From positions 1-10,009 of the forward strand of contig JADGJH010001439.1 of the NCBI GenBank assembly GCA_027596945.1: 10,009 nucleotides of DNA. Direction: 5' to 3'. Each line of letters begins with the position of its first letter. The stretch's first letter is position 1. This DNA is from Physocladia obscura. Taxonomy: Eukaryota > Chytridiomycota > Chytridiomycetes > Chytridiales > Chytriomycetaceae. The position numbers and the translations under genes are program-made. Of this stretch, positions 1 through 8,033 are shown piece by piece. The notes beneath the pieces were generated by a model that did no database searches, was not told the origin of the DNA, and saw only the letters and a program-made list of their open reading frames with translations.

Positions 1-297
1 AATAACTTTAAATTGCATATGGCTCGCACCCAATAGATAGTATGTGGTGTTGTCGGAAAATGGAAAAAAAAAAAAAAAAAAAAAAATTTATTAAAAAAAA
101 AAAAAACCACAAAACAACACAAAAAAAAAAAAAAAAAGAAACAGCAACGAAAAACTTGAAAACAGGCCAACCTGTCAGAAGAATAACTTGGCAAACAGCG
201 ATAAAATATACTCATAATGACATGTAAAAATTCTCGCTATTTTTTAATTTTTTTCTTGGTGACATTTGAAAATAAAATATTTTTCCCTTTTTATTTA
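1..297. other. A-rich non-coding 3' flank with poly(A) tracts
   Basis: No gene is visible here. The stretch holds three long A runs, about 23 nt at 64-86, 14 nt at 93-106 and 17 nt at 121-137, followed by AT-rich DNA up to the end of the RasGEF gene, which reads toward it on the minus strand. An open frame across the A runs (42-227, plus) would encode an almost pure lysine/asparagine/threonine peptide and is a composition artefact. Run lengths this long are also prone to sequencing error. Confidence 0.7.
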
Positions 298-299
298 TT
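290..299 (-). promoter_or_regulatory. Candidate polyadenylation signals at the RasGEF stop codon
   Basis: On the minus strand two overlapping AATAAA hexamers run from 299 down to 290; the first overlaps the TAA stop at 300-298. They are followed by AT-rich DNA. Position and consensus fit a eukaryotic poly(A) signal, but such hexamers are common in AT-rich sequence and this one would give an extremely short 3' UTR. A later signal in 200-290 is equally possible. Confidence 0.3.
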
Positions 300-3200
300 A
301 CTTCCTTTTCAGCATTTCAAGTCGCGCTCGTAAATTATCAATACTGAGTTTTTCATCGGCGCTCGGTACAGGTGTTGGTGTTGGTGTTGTCATTGTTGAA
401 GAAATGGATGACGTAGAAGAATGAGGGGAAATTTGAAAATCCGCTTGTCGCGATTCGAATTTCGCTGCATCACCATTTGCGGTTTGTGCTACTCCTACCG
501 ATGTAAATGCCCCTGCTGATGCTGCTGCCGCTGCCGCTGCATCCAAATTCTTATAATACTCTTCATAAACATGATCATTCAAATCCCGATCATCATGTGA
601 AAACAGCAATGCTGATCCCGTCAATGAAGACATAATTGACGCTGAAGACGATAATACCAGTCCTCCATCGTCCTCTAAAACACCACTACTACTGCCACCA
701 ATCTTATGACCAGTTGTCGCTTTCTTGATCAATTTCCCGAAAATCTTACTGCCACTCCCGAAATTCAACCGCTGTTTAATCTTTTTCTCGCCATCCACAT
801 CGATCAACAACGCCTCTTCACCAAACACAACGCCTCCACCACTCGCCGCAGTAGCCACCAAACTCATCTCCCACAATCGCTCTTCGCCAACCCACTCGCG
901 ACTCAATATCCAGTGTAAAACCCCCGCATTCCGGTCACTCTTTTCTTTCGTGTAGCACGATTCGGTTGATGTCGCTTCCGCAGCGGCGGCTGCACACAGG
1001 CCGTCTGCTGAATTGGTGGCGCATTTCCATCGCTCGAAGTCGCCTTGTAGAGCAACGAACCGCGTCACGGCGAGAGACGACGAGGATGACAACGATGTGC
1101 GGTGTTTTTTAAGATCGTCGAGGAACACGCCGAGGAGGGGGACCAGTGGGGTTCGCGCGGTTGAATTTGTTGCACGGCGGTACGCGCTGTCGTTCGCTGT
1201 TGTTGTTGATACGATTGTACTTGCGTTCTCGAAAATTAGGCGCAGTTTTGGAGGGATTTTTGACCAGATTGTTTGAGACTGCGACTGCTGGTTGGTTGCT
1301 GTTGTTATCGTTGTTGTCGGGGTGGAGAATAGAACGTTTGCGACAGCTGGGTGGCGGAACCCAGACACGATTGCGTACATTGATTGGTAGTTGCGCAAAA
1401 AATGGAGGATTGCAAGAACCTGAAGCCATTGCGATATGGTTTTAACTGTTGCTGTTGAATTTTCTGGTAGTATTACTGCTATTGTTGCTGTTGTTGATGC
1501 TAATGAGCTGGTGGTGGATAACAAAGACGACAGCGATGCTGATGAAGCTGATGAAGATAATACATGCGGTTTCGGAGAAAGAAAATTGGATACTGTTGCT
1601 TTGTTGGGTGTATTATTGGCGTACGGTGACGGTGATAGAGTTTTTGAGGCTGCCGTCAATATTGTTGATGATACAAGACGAGAGATGAAAATCGAGAAGT
1701 CTATACATGATTTAAAACTGCGCGGAAGTGGTGGCAGTATTTGCTCATCACTACCACCACCAAAAAAGGTAGCATTATTCGGAATTGTAGCAGCGGAATA
1801 AACCATCAAATCGTCGATCGTAATTAAAGTGCTGAACAAATCCCAATCGCAAAGATGGATATTAATCGCTAAAAGTTTTGGCGCTATATCGAGAAACTCC
1901 TTTGAATTCCATTGCGAAATCTCGCCGGCCACCTGTGCCTGCTTATTTTTCAGCAACGTCGTTGTTTCCATCAGTCTACGAACTACCGAAAGGGTCTGTA
2001 ACGCTTGTTGGCCCGATGTTGTCCGTGAGCTATTTATCCGTTCTAGTTCTTGCACGCAGCGTGAATACGATTGGACAATATGCGTGTGTTGGTGTTGTAG
2101 TGGGGACGTGGGGATCAATGGAATGTACGGAAGTTTCTCGGCTGGGGGTTTCTTTAGTGGCTTATCCGTGTTGTCGTGTTCTGGCGATTTTATAAACGCG
2201 TTAATATTGCGCGCTTCGGTTATCTCTTCTTTTTCTTGTTTGTCTATTATAGATGGACCAATAATGGTTTGTGTTTGTTCTTTGATTGGTTTAGCTTCTT
2301 GTGTCACAATGACAAGATTGCTGTGATTAAAAACTGGAAGCGGGACATTCGGAACACCAGAAACGCCACTAGATGCCGTCGTTGCTGTGAACTCGTGGTC
2401 TAGAATGTATTCATTCGTGTCTGCAAAGGTGACTGACGGCGAAAACGCCGACAATTCAGGACTTGTAGGCTGCGAGGAAGCAGCGGACGACGGCGTATTT
2501 GTAGTGTTCAGAGCTAGAATCGATAGACGGACTGTCGATCGTACGCTATTGCAAAGGGAGCGTGGATGCGATAACCGTTGCTGACGAAAATCTGATTGTT
2601 CGAGTATACCGCTGGTACTGTTGCTTTTTTCGCTACGTTTGCTACCGCTTTGTTGACTGTTGCTGATTGCCATCATTATGCCATTGGATATCGCGGGGCT
2701 ATTTAGCTGGAGAGTTGCAGTGGTAGTGTTCGGCAAGTTTTTTTGTGGCAGAACAGGGGTATCTTGCATTAAAGTTGGAATCGGCAAAGCTGCAATTGTT
2801 ATTGATTGATTATCCGCTTCCAGAGCAATTGTTGAGTTTGCTGTCGCTGCTAAATCTGGTGGCGTTGCAGTTATTTCGACTGATCTTCCTTCATGAGAAT
2901 CTGATATGGTATCGTCAACTCCACAAAGACTTTCTTCGTCGACAGATTCGTCATCATCTTCATCATTTTCTTCATCGTAGTCCGAATCAAAATCTTCGGT
3001 GTTTACACTGCCTTCGACAATATCTTCAACTTCAGTGAAACTGTTTTTTTTTTGGAATGAATCGTCCTACCCCGCGAAAAAAAAAAAAAAGACAGGAACA
3101 CTCACTAACCACAGGTGCGCCAACCCAAACAGTCGCTGGGAATCTTTCGGCTTGGCGACAACAGTGTTCTTGATCTTGTGGCGGCGCGTTTGAGTTTCCG

Positions 3201-3354
3201 ATTCAGGGTCCGCTGACGCCTCAAATGTAGTATTTTGCAACATGTGATCTGCAATTAATTGGATTGCTTTGAAATAGCACTGGTATGCAAGACTTTGATT
3301 GCCGCGCGAAAGAAGCGTGTCAGCTTTTTGAATCGCCCTGTCAATCTTGTCCAT
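298..3354 (-). CDS. MIT/TPR-like N-terminus plus RasGEF (Cdc25-type) exchange factor, two exons
   Basis: Predicted guanine nucleotide exchange factor for a Ras-family GTPase. Exons: 3354-3110 and 3040-298 (~995 residues). Residues 1-40 form a helical hairpin with MIT/TPR-like A..A...G...AY..Y..AI spacing; a third MIT helix is not obvious. Residues 83-130 are strongly acidic. The catalytic domain spans about 464-811: an early segment with DIAPKLLAINIHLCDWDLF, the central helix with WLQVLAILHFLRNYQSMYAI and then SGF near 641, WSKIPPKLRLIFE, YRRA, the hallmark PLVPLLGVFLDDL near 713-725, and ILSREW near 793. Ser/Thr-rich inserts interrupt it, which is common in fungal GEFs. A REM (RasGEF_N) domain is not recognisable, although 402-461 is helical. 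The C-terminus has a poly-Ala run and ends in a short coiled-coil-like helix. The start at 3354 is the first ATG after the TATA box; a longer in-frame reading upstream has no ATG. Ras versus Rap/Rsr1 preference cannot be read. RasGEF identity is firm; the MIT call is moderate. Confidence 0.85.
3041..3109 (-). other. Intron of the RasGEF gene (69 nt)
   Basis: Donor GTTAGT (first base 3109) and acceptor CAG (last base 3041) on the minus strand. The junction is phase 2: TG from exon 1 joins T from exon 2 to give a Cys codon, and the acidic linker then reads in frame into the RasGEF exon. The alternative donor GTGAGT four bases further in gives a stop codon three codons after the junction. The intron carries a T run of 14 and an A run of 10 (minus strand) and lacks a clear CTAAY branch site. 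Confidence 0.75.
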
Positions 3355-3497
3355 TTGCTTTTGATTCAAGCCTGTTTTGCCAAGAGAAAAAATCCAACAA
3401 ATTCTGTTACAAAAAAAAGGATACTAAAAGTGGGAAATAAAATAAAGAGAAGAAAGGAGCAAGCCGGATCTATTTATACTAGAATCTGGTAATTCTA
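3355..3497 (-). promoter_or_regulatory. Promoter region of the RasGEF gene with a TATA box
   Basis: This 143-bp gap separates the rhomboid stop codon from the RasGEF start. On the minus strand it contains a consensus TATAAATA at 3478-3471, followed by a pyrimidine-rich stretch (about 3460-3430) where transcription would be expected to begin. No ATG occurs between the TATA box and the ATG at 3354, which supports that start. The gap is too short to contain much of a separate terminator for the rhomboid gene. Confidence 0.6.
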
Positions 3498-4483
3498 TTA
3501 AAACAAAAGTTCTCGGACAAGCTGGGTCGAAACGCCAAACAAAAAACCACCTAAATGAGCAGCATAACCAACAGTTTCGTCAATATTTAAAAAAGGCACT
3601 GAATTTGTCGGCTGGGTGGCTGGTGAAATAATCGAGTACCCATCGTTCGACTTTGCCTGTCCAATCAATCCACTGACCGCAACAACTTGCGAACCAATAG
3701 CAACGGCATGACCAATCGCCACAGTCAAAATACTCACAATATTAGAATGAACGAGTTTTCGTTCATGGATTGCCAAATTATCCAAATAAGGACGTCGATT
3801 AATTCGAGCGAGTTTGTTGAGTTCCGCATATAAACGAATAGAAAGTCGCACACACTCAGCACCCATCAACGCATATACTCCCGCAGACGCTCCACAAACA
3901 ATGCAAGTTCGTTCTCGGAAAAACGATGATATTTTCGGCAGCTCGATCGCCGTCGCGTTTGGGTTCCCCGTGATAAACCCAACGCCCCACTTAATCCCAG
4001 CTGCAAAAGAATCCTGTGCCTTGTCGATGCTGCGCAGATTCTCGTTGGCGGCGGCGTTGCGTCTAGTCACAACTGTTGCGTAAACAATGTGCCCCAACAC
4101 TCCGCCGATTCCTCCGCCGAAAAACGTGAAGGCCATCGACAGCAGCGATTGAAGTGTTGATTCGGTTCCACTCGTAAGGACAACTAACGCGTATATGTTG
4201 CTAAACCAGTGGCTGAGATCTTTGTGGTAGAACATGTGGGTGATGATAGTGTATAAGGGTGAGATTATGCGCATGTCCTGCAGAGAGTCGGTGACGCTGA
4301 TCCTGTTTGGTTTTGGTTGGTTTAGTTTGTTGCTTTTTACCACTGTTTGGCTTACCGAAGAAGCATTGTTTTTGCAATAACGGATTGCGTAATCGGCGGT
4401 TTCGAGAGTCCCAGTCGTGCGTAATTTTGCGAGACGAGAGACGGTAGCGTTAGTCCGATTATTCCCAGCCCAAAAAGCGACAT
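3498..4483 (-). CDS. Rhomboid-family intramembrane serine protease, two exons
   Basis: Predicted rhomboid protease, a polytopic membrane enzyme that cleaves transmembrane substrates within the bilayer. Exons 4483-4356 and 4302-3498 give ~310 residues. Exon 1 supplies a hydrophobic first helix (MSLFGLGIIGLTLPSLV). The family's H-x4-H-x3-N motif is at H69, H74 and N78. The catalytic serine is S182 in GASAGVYALMG, a form I associate with secretase-type rhomboids, and the catalytic histidine is H292 in AAHLGGFLFG. The dyad is intact, so this should be an active protease rather than an iRhom-like pseudoenzyme. Loops at about 122-176 and 199-228 are long. The protein ends right after the His-bearing helix, so I see six helices and no additional C-terminal one. 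The start at 4483 is preferred because the alternative continuous frame beginning at 4547 uses GTG and has a lysine-rich, non-hydrophobic N-terminus. Location (Golgi, plasma membrane or mitochondrion) and substrate are unknown. Confidence 0.88.
4303..4355 (-). other. Intron of the rhomboid gene (53 nt)
   Basis: Donor GTAAGC (first base 4355) and acceptor CAG (last base 4303) on the minus strand, with CTAAAC inside as a possible branch site. CG from exon 1 joins G from exon 2 to give Arg43, and the frame then matches the rhomboid domain exactly. Without this splice the exon 1 frame stops at the TAA inside the donor. Confidence 0.78.
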
Positions 4484-4765
4484 GATGATCGGTGTATTTG
4501 CTTTGTGTTTTCGTTTTGTGTCTTTCCCTCTTCTTTTTTATTTCCACCGTGTAGTCTAACAGTCAAGAAATCGATAAAAATTATCAGGAATCTAAAAGCA
4601 AAACAATAAAGGCTTGTGCTTCCTTTTCGGATCAGCAGTTTTCCCTGCAATTGCTTTAACGAAAGTCTCCGATTTCCCGCCGTTGGGTCTGCCACAGAGT
4701 CTTTTCCTTTTTTCAGATAAATAGGCCAAACCCTCCCACATTTCTACTTTTTTCTTAGCGTATTC

Positions 4766-4783
4766 TTAATAGATCTCTATTAA
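4766..4783. repeat. Perfect 8-bp palindrome with 2-nt centre
   Basis: TTAATAGA at 4766-4773 and TCTATTAA at 4776-4783 are exact reverse complements around a TC spacer. In DNA it could be a dimeric protein-binding site roughly 280 bp upstream of the rhomboid start. In AT-rich intergenic sequence it may also be chance. Confidence 0.4.
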
Positions 4784-5171
4784 TACGTGCCCCTAATACT
4801 AATAACCTACGCGCCGTTATCTATGCGTGGCCATGGCGATTCTTTTGCGAACGTCCTGCCAGGCTTCCAAGCGACGCTAGACCAAACCTTAGATATGGCA
4901 TCTCTGATCGGAGTCTTTCTTTTGATAGGGACTCGGTATTAGTGCTCTCGACATTTCCAGTATTCTAGTCAACATTATTCACCAATCTGAAACCAAACTC
5001 ACTATTTGCGATATATCTAATGGCTCTGTTTTTGGCTTTCATAGAAGCCACCATTTTATGTCTCCAATTGATATTTCAATATGGACACAAAAGTGTGTTG
5101 GCTTTCTATAACACCCACCAAGTCTGTTCCTTCCCTCCGACTTCTTATTTTCCCTGTATGAGGTCAATACA

Positions 5172-5210
5172 AATCTTAATCAAGATGAATTGTTCATCTT
5201 CATTAAGGTT
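5172..5210. repeat. 18-bp imperfect inverted repeat with a 3-nt loop
   Basis: AATCTTAATCAAGATGAA (5172-5189) and TTCATCTTCATTAAGGTT (5193-5210) are reverse complements at 16 of 18 positions, separated by TTG. In a plus-strand RNA one of the two mismatches (5174 with 5208) becomes a U-G wobble, leaving one C-C mismatch (5181 with 5201). It lies inside the orphan open frame. No family of hairpin or transposon end is recognised. Confidence 0.6.
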
Positions 5211-5512
5211 CTGGATTGGTCCTCAAACACCGTCTAGAAATCTACATCTATTTTTTCAGTCGACGAAAGAGAGTGATGAACAATATTTGTCAATCAATTT
5301 ATTTCAGTTATCCCTGACATAGTAATTAATGCTGATAAGATAGACTCTGACTCTTTCGTAATGATCACAATGAAGAAAGTTCAACTTCATTATTTCTACA
5401 TATACTTCGATCCAACAGTCAATGAATAAACTATTTTTAAACTTATTTACGAATTTGTTGCGAGAGAAAGAGCTTTGACGTTTTACAGACTTTTTAGAAA
5501 GATATAAAGAAC

Positions 5513-7711
5513 TTAATTATAACCGCGCCCGCATGAGTCGACGCAAACAAATAACCACGCAAAAACGAGTCCAGTCACCAAACTTCCAACAATAGCAATC
5601 ATTGCAAAAGCCAGCCGTTGAAATTTACCAACAGCATTTGCTGCCGTCAAACTGTCCGCAAGACCATTCCGTTTCCACGAGAAAGCATCACGCGTCCCAA
5701 ATAAAGCTGTCTCAATAGTCGCTGTCGCAAATGACGATGAACGCTTCGATTTAATCAGCCGCCGACTGCTGCTGCTCGCGTTGTCCCCAGAATCAAAGCT
5801 TGTAATACTCGCCGTATCGTAAGAATTATCGGCCGTAGCAGAGTTGCTATTTTCGGCAACAACCATTGGCGTCATTGAATCAACAGAATCAAGACTTGTG
5901 CGTTGCGATCCCGTTGTACCGTTATCACCGTCTTCGCACTCGTCAACTGGGATTGTCGTTGCTGGTATTATGATTGCCGCCGTCACCGGTGGACTCGGAA
6001 GACTCCATGTTTTTGCATGTCTACAACATTTATTATTTCTGCTATTTCTCATCACCTTACTGCTGTTGCTTCCGCATTCTTCCGGGATCGACGCATAGTG
6101 AGCAATGTCCGATAATGACCGTATCAGAAACCGACGCGACACGTTGAACTGTTGCGTGGCTGGCGGGAGGTATTTTACGCCATGTCCAAATGCACCCCAA
6201 TACATGAGTATCACTGACACGCAGGTTTGGATGATGACATATACGACTGGGATAATAAAAATTTTTGGCGCAGTTTTGTCATAAGGCGATGTAGTTGAAA
6301 AGGCGCCAGGTGCGGCGAGGACGGCGGAAGCGGCAGAAATAGTGGTTTTTGTGGAATTCAAGTATGCGGCTGAGCCCGTGGACCATGCAATTGCATCGTT
6401 TGATGTTGCCGTTGAAGATTGTGAAAAAAGCGATTCCAGAAATCCAAGACCCCATCCTCCACAAATTAAACCCAAAACACCAACGTGTGCTTCGAAACTT
6501 GTTCCCATCTTTTTAACCCATCCATTTGTCGTTGAAACATTGGAAGATATGTTAGTATCAGTGCCTTTGGCGCCAGTACCAATGTTGACACTGCCAAGTG
6601 AATTGCTTCCGCCTGCCATGCCGTTTGACAGGAAACTGCTGCTTCTGCGTTTCTGGACGCGTGGAATTGACACATGCTGCATAACAATTCGCTTTGCATG
6701 AACTCGCACAATGTAGAGGAATAGGCAACCATAGATTGTCGTGGCCAACATGACAAGACGTGGAGTGATTGAGAACCGAGCAGTGCGATCCATATGATAA
6801 AAGTCGGCGGCCATCGGAGGGATGCTCGAGATAGCAAGGACGGGTATGCATGCCCAAAAGATATTGAATGGCACAAGCGAAGATGAGAGCGGGGCGTGTG
6901 GATGTATGGAGTGCCAAGACGAGTGAAGGGAAAAAATGAGAGGAGCGATTCCCGCTATAAAGACAAGGGATAATACGGCATGGAGGGTCGCAAGACGCGG
7001 AGAAAGTGGGTCTGAATGATAAACAGTATTTAGCCATCGATCAGCTGGCGTGAGGATATGTGTGCGCGCATAAATGAGAAGACCCTATACAATACTTAAA
7101 TTAAATTTTATGGAACTATTTTTAGGCTTGACTAACAAGAATTTGCAACGCGCAGGCAAACAACGCAATGATCCACACAGCCTTCTCGAAGGCTGCCTGG
7201 CGCCGAAAACGGCGGGCAACACCTGCAATGCGTTGGCCCATCCATGTGAATCCTGAAGTAGTATGTGAAGTTGCTTTCGTGTCGGTGGTATGGAACGGGA
7301 GCAAACTGTCCTTGTCTGATAATAAAAGCGGAGCTGAATGAGTGCGCAAGCAAGCGGTACTGTTTTATTTATGATGATGTGGGACCTAATTGATTCGCGA
7401 ATCAAAGAGGATCAAAAGATTTGAACTCACACCAGGCTTGCATCGGCTTTGGAGGCCGCGCCATAATGATACTGCGACTTGCGCGTTACGTTAACGCTAA
7501 CGCTGACACTTGTGGGGTGCTGGTGGGAGGAAATGGATGACGAATTAGCGTGAGTGCCGACGGCCAGAGATAAAACGCCTGTTGATTTGGCGAGCCGTGT
7601 GCTCTTGACCAGGCGTTCACCCATTTCCACTCCTGTTCCTGATTCTGATGTTGCTGGTATCGTTACTGTATCTGCCGTTGTTGTAAATGAATGCGATCTT
7701 TCGGTTTGCAT
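5513..7711 (-). CDS. Orphan seven-helix membrane protein, three exons
   Basis: Exons 7711-7431, 7359-7137 and 7084-5513 give ~691 residues. I do not recognise a family. Residues 1-150 are Ser/Thr-rich and hydrophilic. Apparent membrane helices are at about 153-173, 199-221, 239-262, 277-295, 368-388, 441-466 and 659-682. Basic clusters lie just before helix 1 (RRFRR), after helix 4 (HAKR, QKRRSSS) and after helix 6 (SRR), and the ~190-residue loop before helix 7 is Ser-rich with KSKR and a Cys-Cys pair. By the positive-inside rule this puts the N-terminus and long loops in the cytosol and the short C-tail (DSCGRGYN) outside. That is opposite to a GPCR, and the longest loop precedes helix 7 rather than helix 6. 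An in-frame TGA stop sits directly before the ATG at 7711, fixing the start within this exon. The gene is divergent from the Dicer-like gene. Receptor, transporter or scaffold roles are all open. Confidence 0.75.
7085..7136 (-). other. Intron 2 of the membrane-protein gene (52 nt)
   Basis: Donor GTTAGT (first base 7136) and acceptor TAG (last base 7085), phase 0. The splice joins a hydrophobic run ending ALQIL to GLLIY, making one continuous first membrane helix. Reading through the donor instead reaches a stop within five codons. Confidence 0.78.
7360..7430 (-). other. Intron 1 of the membrane-protein gene (71 nt)
   Basis: Donor GTGAGT (first base 7430) and acceptor CAG (last base 7360), phase 2: GT plus T gives Val94. 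The neighbouring GTGTGA two bases upstream would leave the wrong phase. Both flanking exons are hydrophilic, so there is no domain check on this junction beyond frame and consensus. Confidence 0.7.
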
Positions 7712-8016
7712 TCAAATGAATTTTTGCTCCAAACCGAGTCATCCACTTTCTTCATTTGTGGACACTGTATGAAAATGCAACATATTATTTGATTAAAATT
7801 TAAAGTTTATTGGTCGAAGTGGCAGCTTTTGCAGTCTGAAAAAGTTTGAATCACCAAATATTGCCAATATTGTGAATCCTGAGTCCAGTACCTGAAATTA
7901 TTTATCAAATATGCATTTTTATCAAATAAGCATTTTTGACGTAATCGCCTGGTACTTTTCTTTTTTCTTTTTTTGCCGAGTGAAATATCGGATGCAGAAA
8001 AAAAAAGTAGCTTTCC
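7712..8016. promoter_or_regulatory. Divergent promoter region between the membrane-protein and Dicer-like genes
   Basis: Both flanking genes start from this 305-bp gap. A CCAAT box reads on the plus strand at 7864-7868, about 150 bp before the Dicer start, and another reads on the minus strand at 7809-7813, about 98 bp before the other start. A direct repeat of AATATTG (7857-7863, 7866-7872) flanks the plus-strand CCAAT. A 17-nt tandem repeat lies at 7904-7937, and a pyrimidine-rich tract at about 7954-7975 precedes the Dicer start. No canonical TATA box is evident on either strand. Confidence 0.5.
7904..7937. repeat. 17-nt tandem duplication in the divergent promoter
   Basis: ATCAAATATGCATTTTT (7904-7920) is followed immediately by ATCAAATAAGCATTTTT (7921-7937), differing at one base. 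The first copy contains the palindrome ATGCAT. It could be a duplicated regulator site or simple slippage. Confidence 0.8.
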
Positions 8017-8033
8017 ATGGCTTTTTTTGCTGA
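7992..8033 (+). CDS. Possible upstream ORF overlapping the Dicer start
   Basis: An ATG at 7992 opens a 13-codon frame ending with TGA at 8031-8033, out of frame with and overlapping the ATG at 8017. If the transcript begins upstream of 7992, ribosomes would meet this ATG first, which could limit Dicer translation. If transcription starts between 7992 and 8017 it is irrelevant. There is no evidence that the peptide itself has a function. Confidence 0.25.
   Translation: MQKKKVAFHGFFC

Larger units (their letters stand above)
4484..5512. other. Intergenic ~1 kb without a recognisable gene
   Basis: This gap lies between the rhomboid start and the end of the membrane-protein gene, both on the minus strand, so it should contain the rhomboid promoter and the 3' end of its neighbour. 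I find no tRNA, rRNA or known protein. One frame stays open on the plus strand from about 4968 to 5322 (~118 codons; first ATG 5020). It encodes a Phe/Leu/Ser-rich peptide with no motif I know, and adjacent frames carry comparably long but interrupted stretches, so it may be chance or a decayed element. Inverted repeats occur at 4766-4783, 5172-5210 and 5369-5391. No clear TATA box for the rhomboid gene stands out. Confidence 0.55.

Noticed and set aside
42..227. Plus-strand open frame rich in lysine
   Set aside because: It is made of poly(A) runs read as Lys codons, with no motif or coding-like composition.
1436..1801. Plus-strand open frame of 121 codons (with others at 1829-2326 and 1013-1276)
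   Set aside because: These are antisense shadows of the RasGEF exon; the minus-strand frame carries the recognisable domain.
3498..4547. Unspliced 349-codon rhomboid frame as the real product
   Set aside because: It starts at GTG and reads through an intron with a good donor and acceptor. The spliced model begins with ATG and supplies the expected first membrane helix.
4459..4695. Minus-strand open frame upstream of the rhomboid gene
   Set aside because: It lacks an ATG start and overlaps the rhomboid start exon in another frame. It is probably 5' UTR sequence.
5369..5391. Inverted repeat AATGAAG...CTTCATT
   Set aside because: It has 7-bp arms with a 9-nt loop in AT-rich DNA, which is within what chance would give.
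6466..7037. Overlapping minus-strand frames of 119-159 codons within the membrane-protein gene
   Set aside because: They are alternative frames of exon 3. The frame continuous with both splice junctions contains the membrane helices.
7085..7405. A 106-codon frame across exon 2 and both introns of the membrane-protein gene
   Set aside because: It runs through both intron boundaries in the wrong phase and breaks up the first membrane helix.
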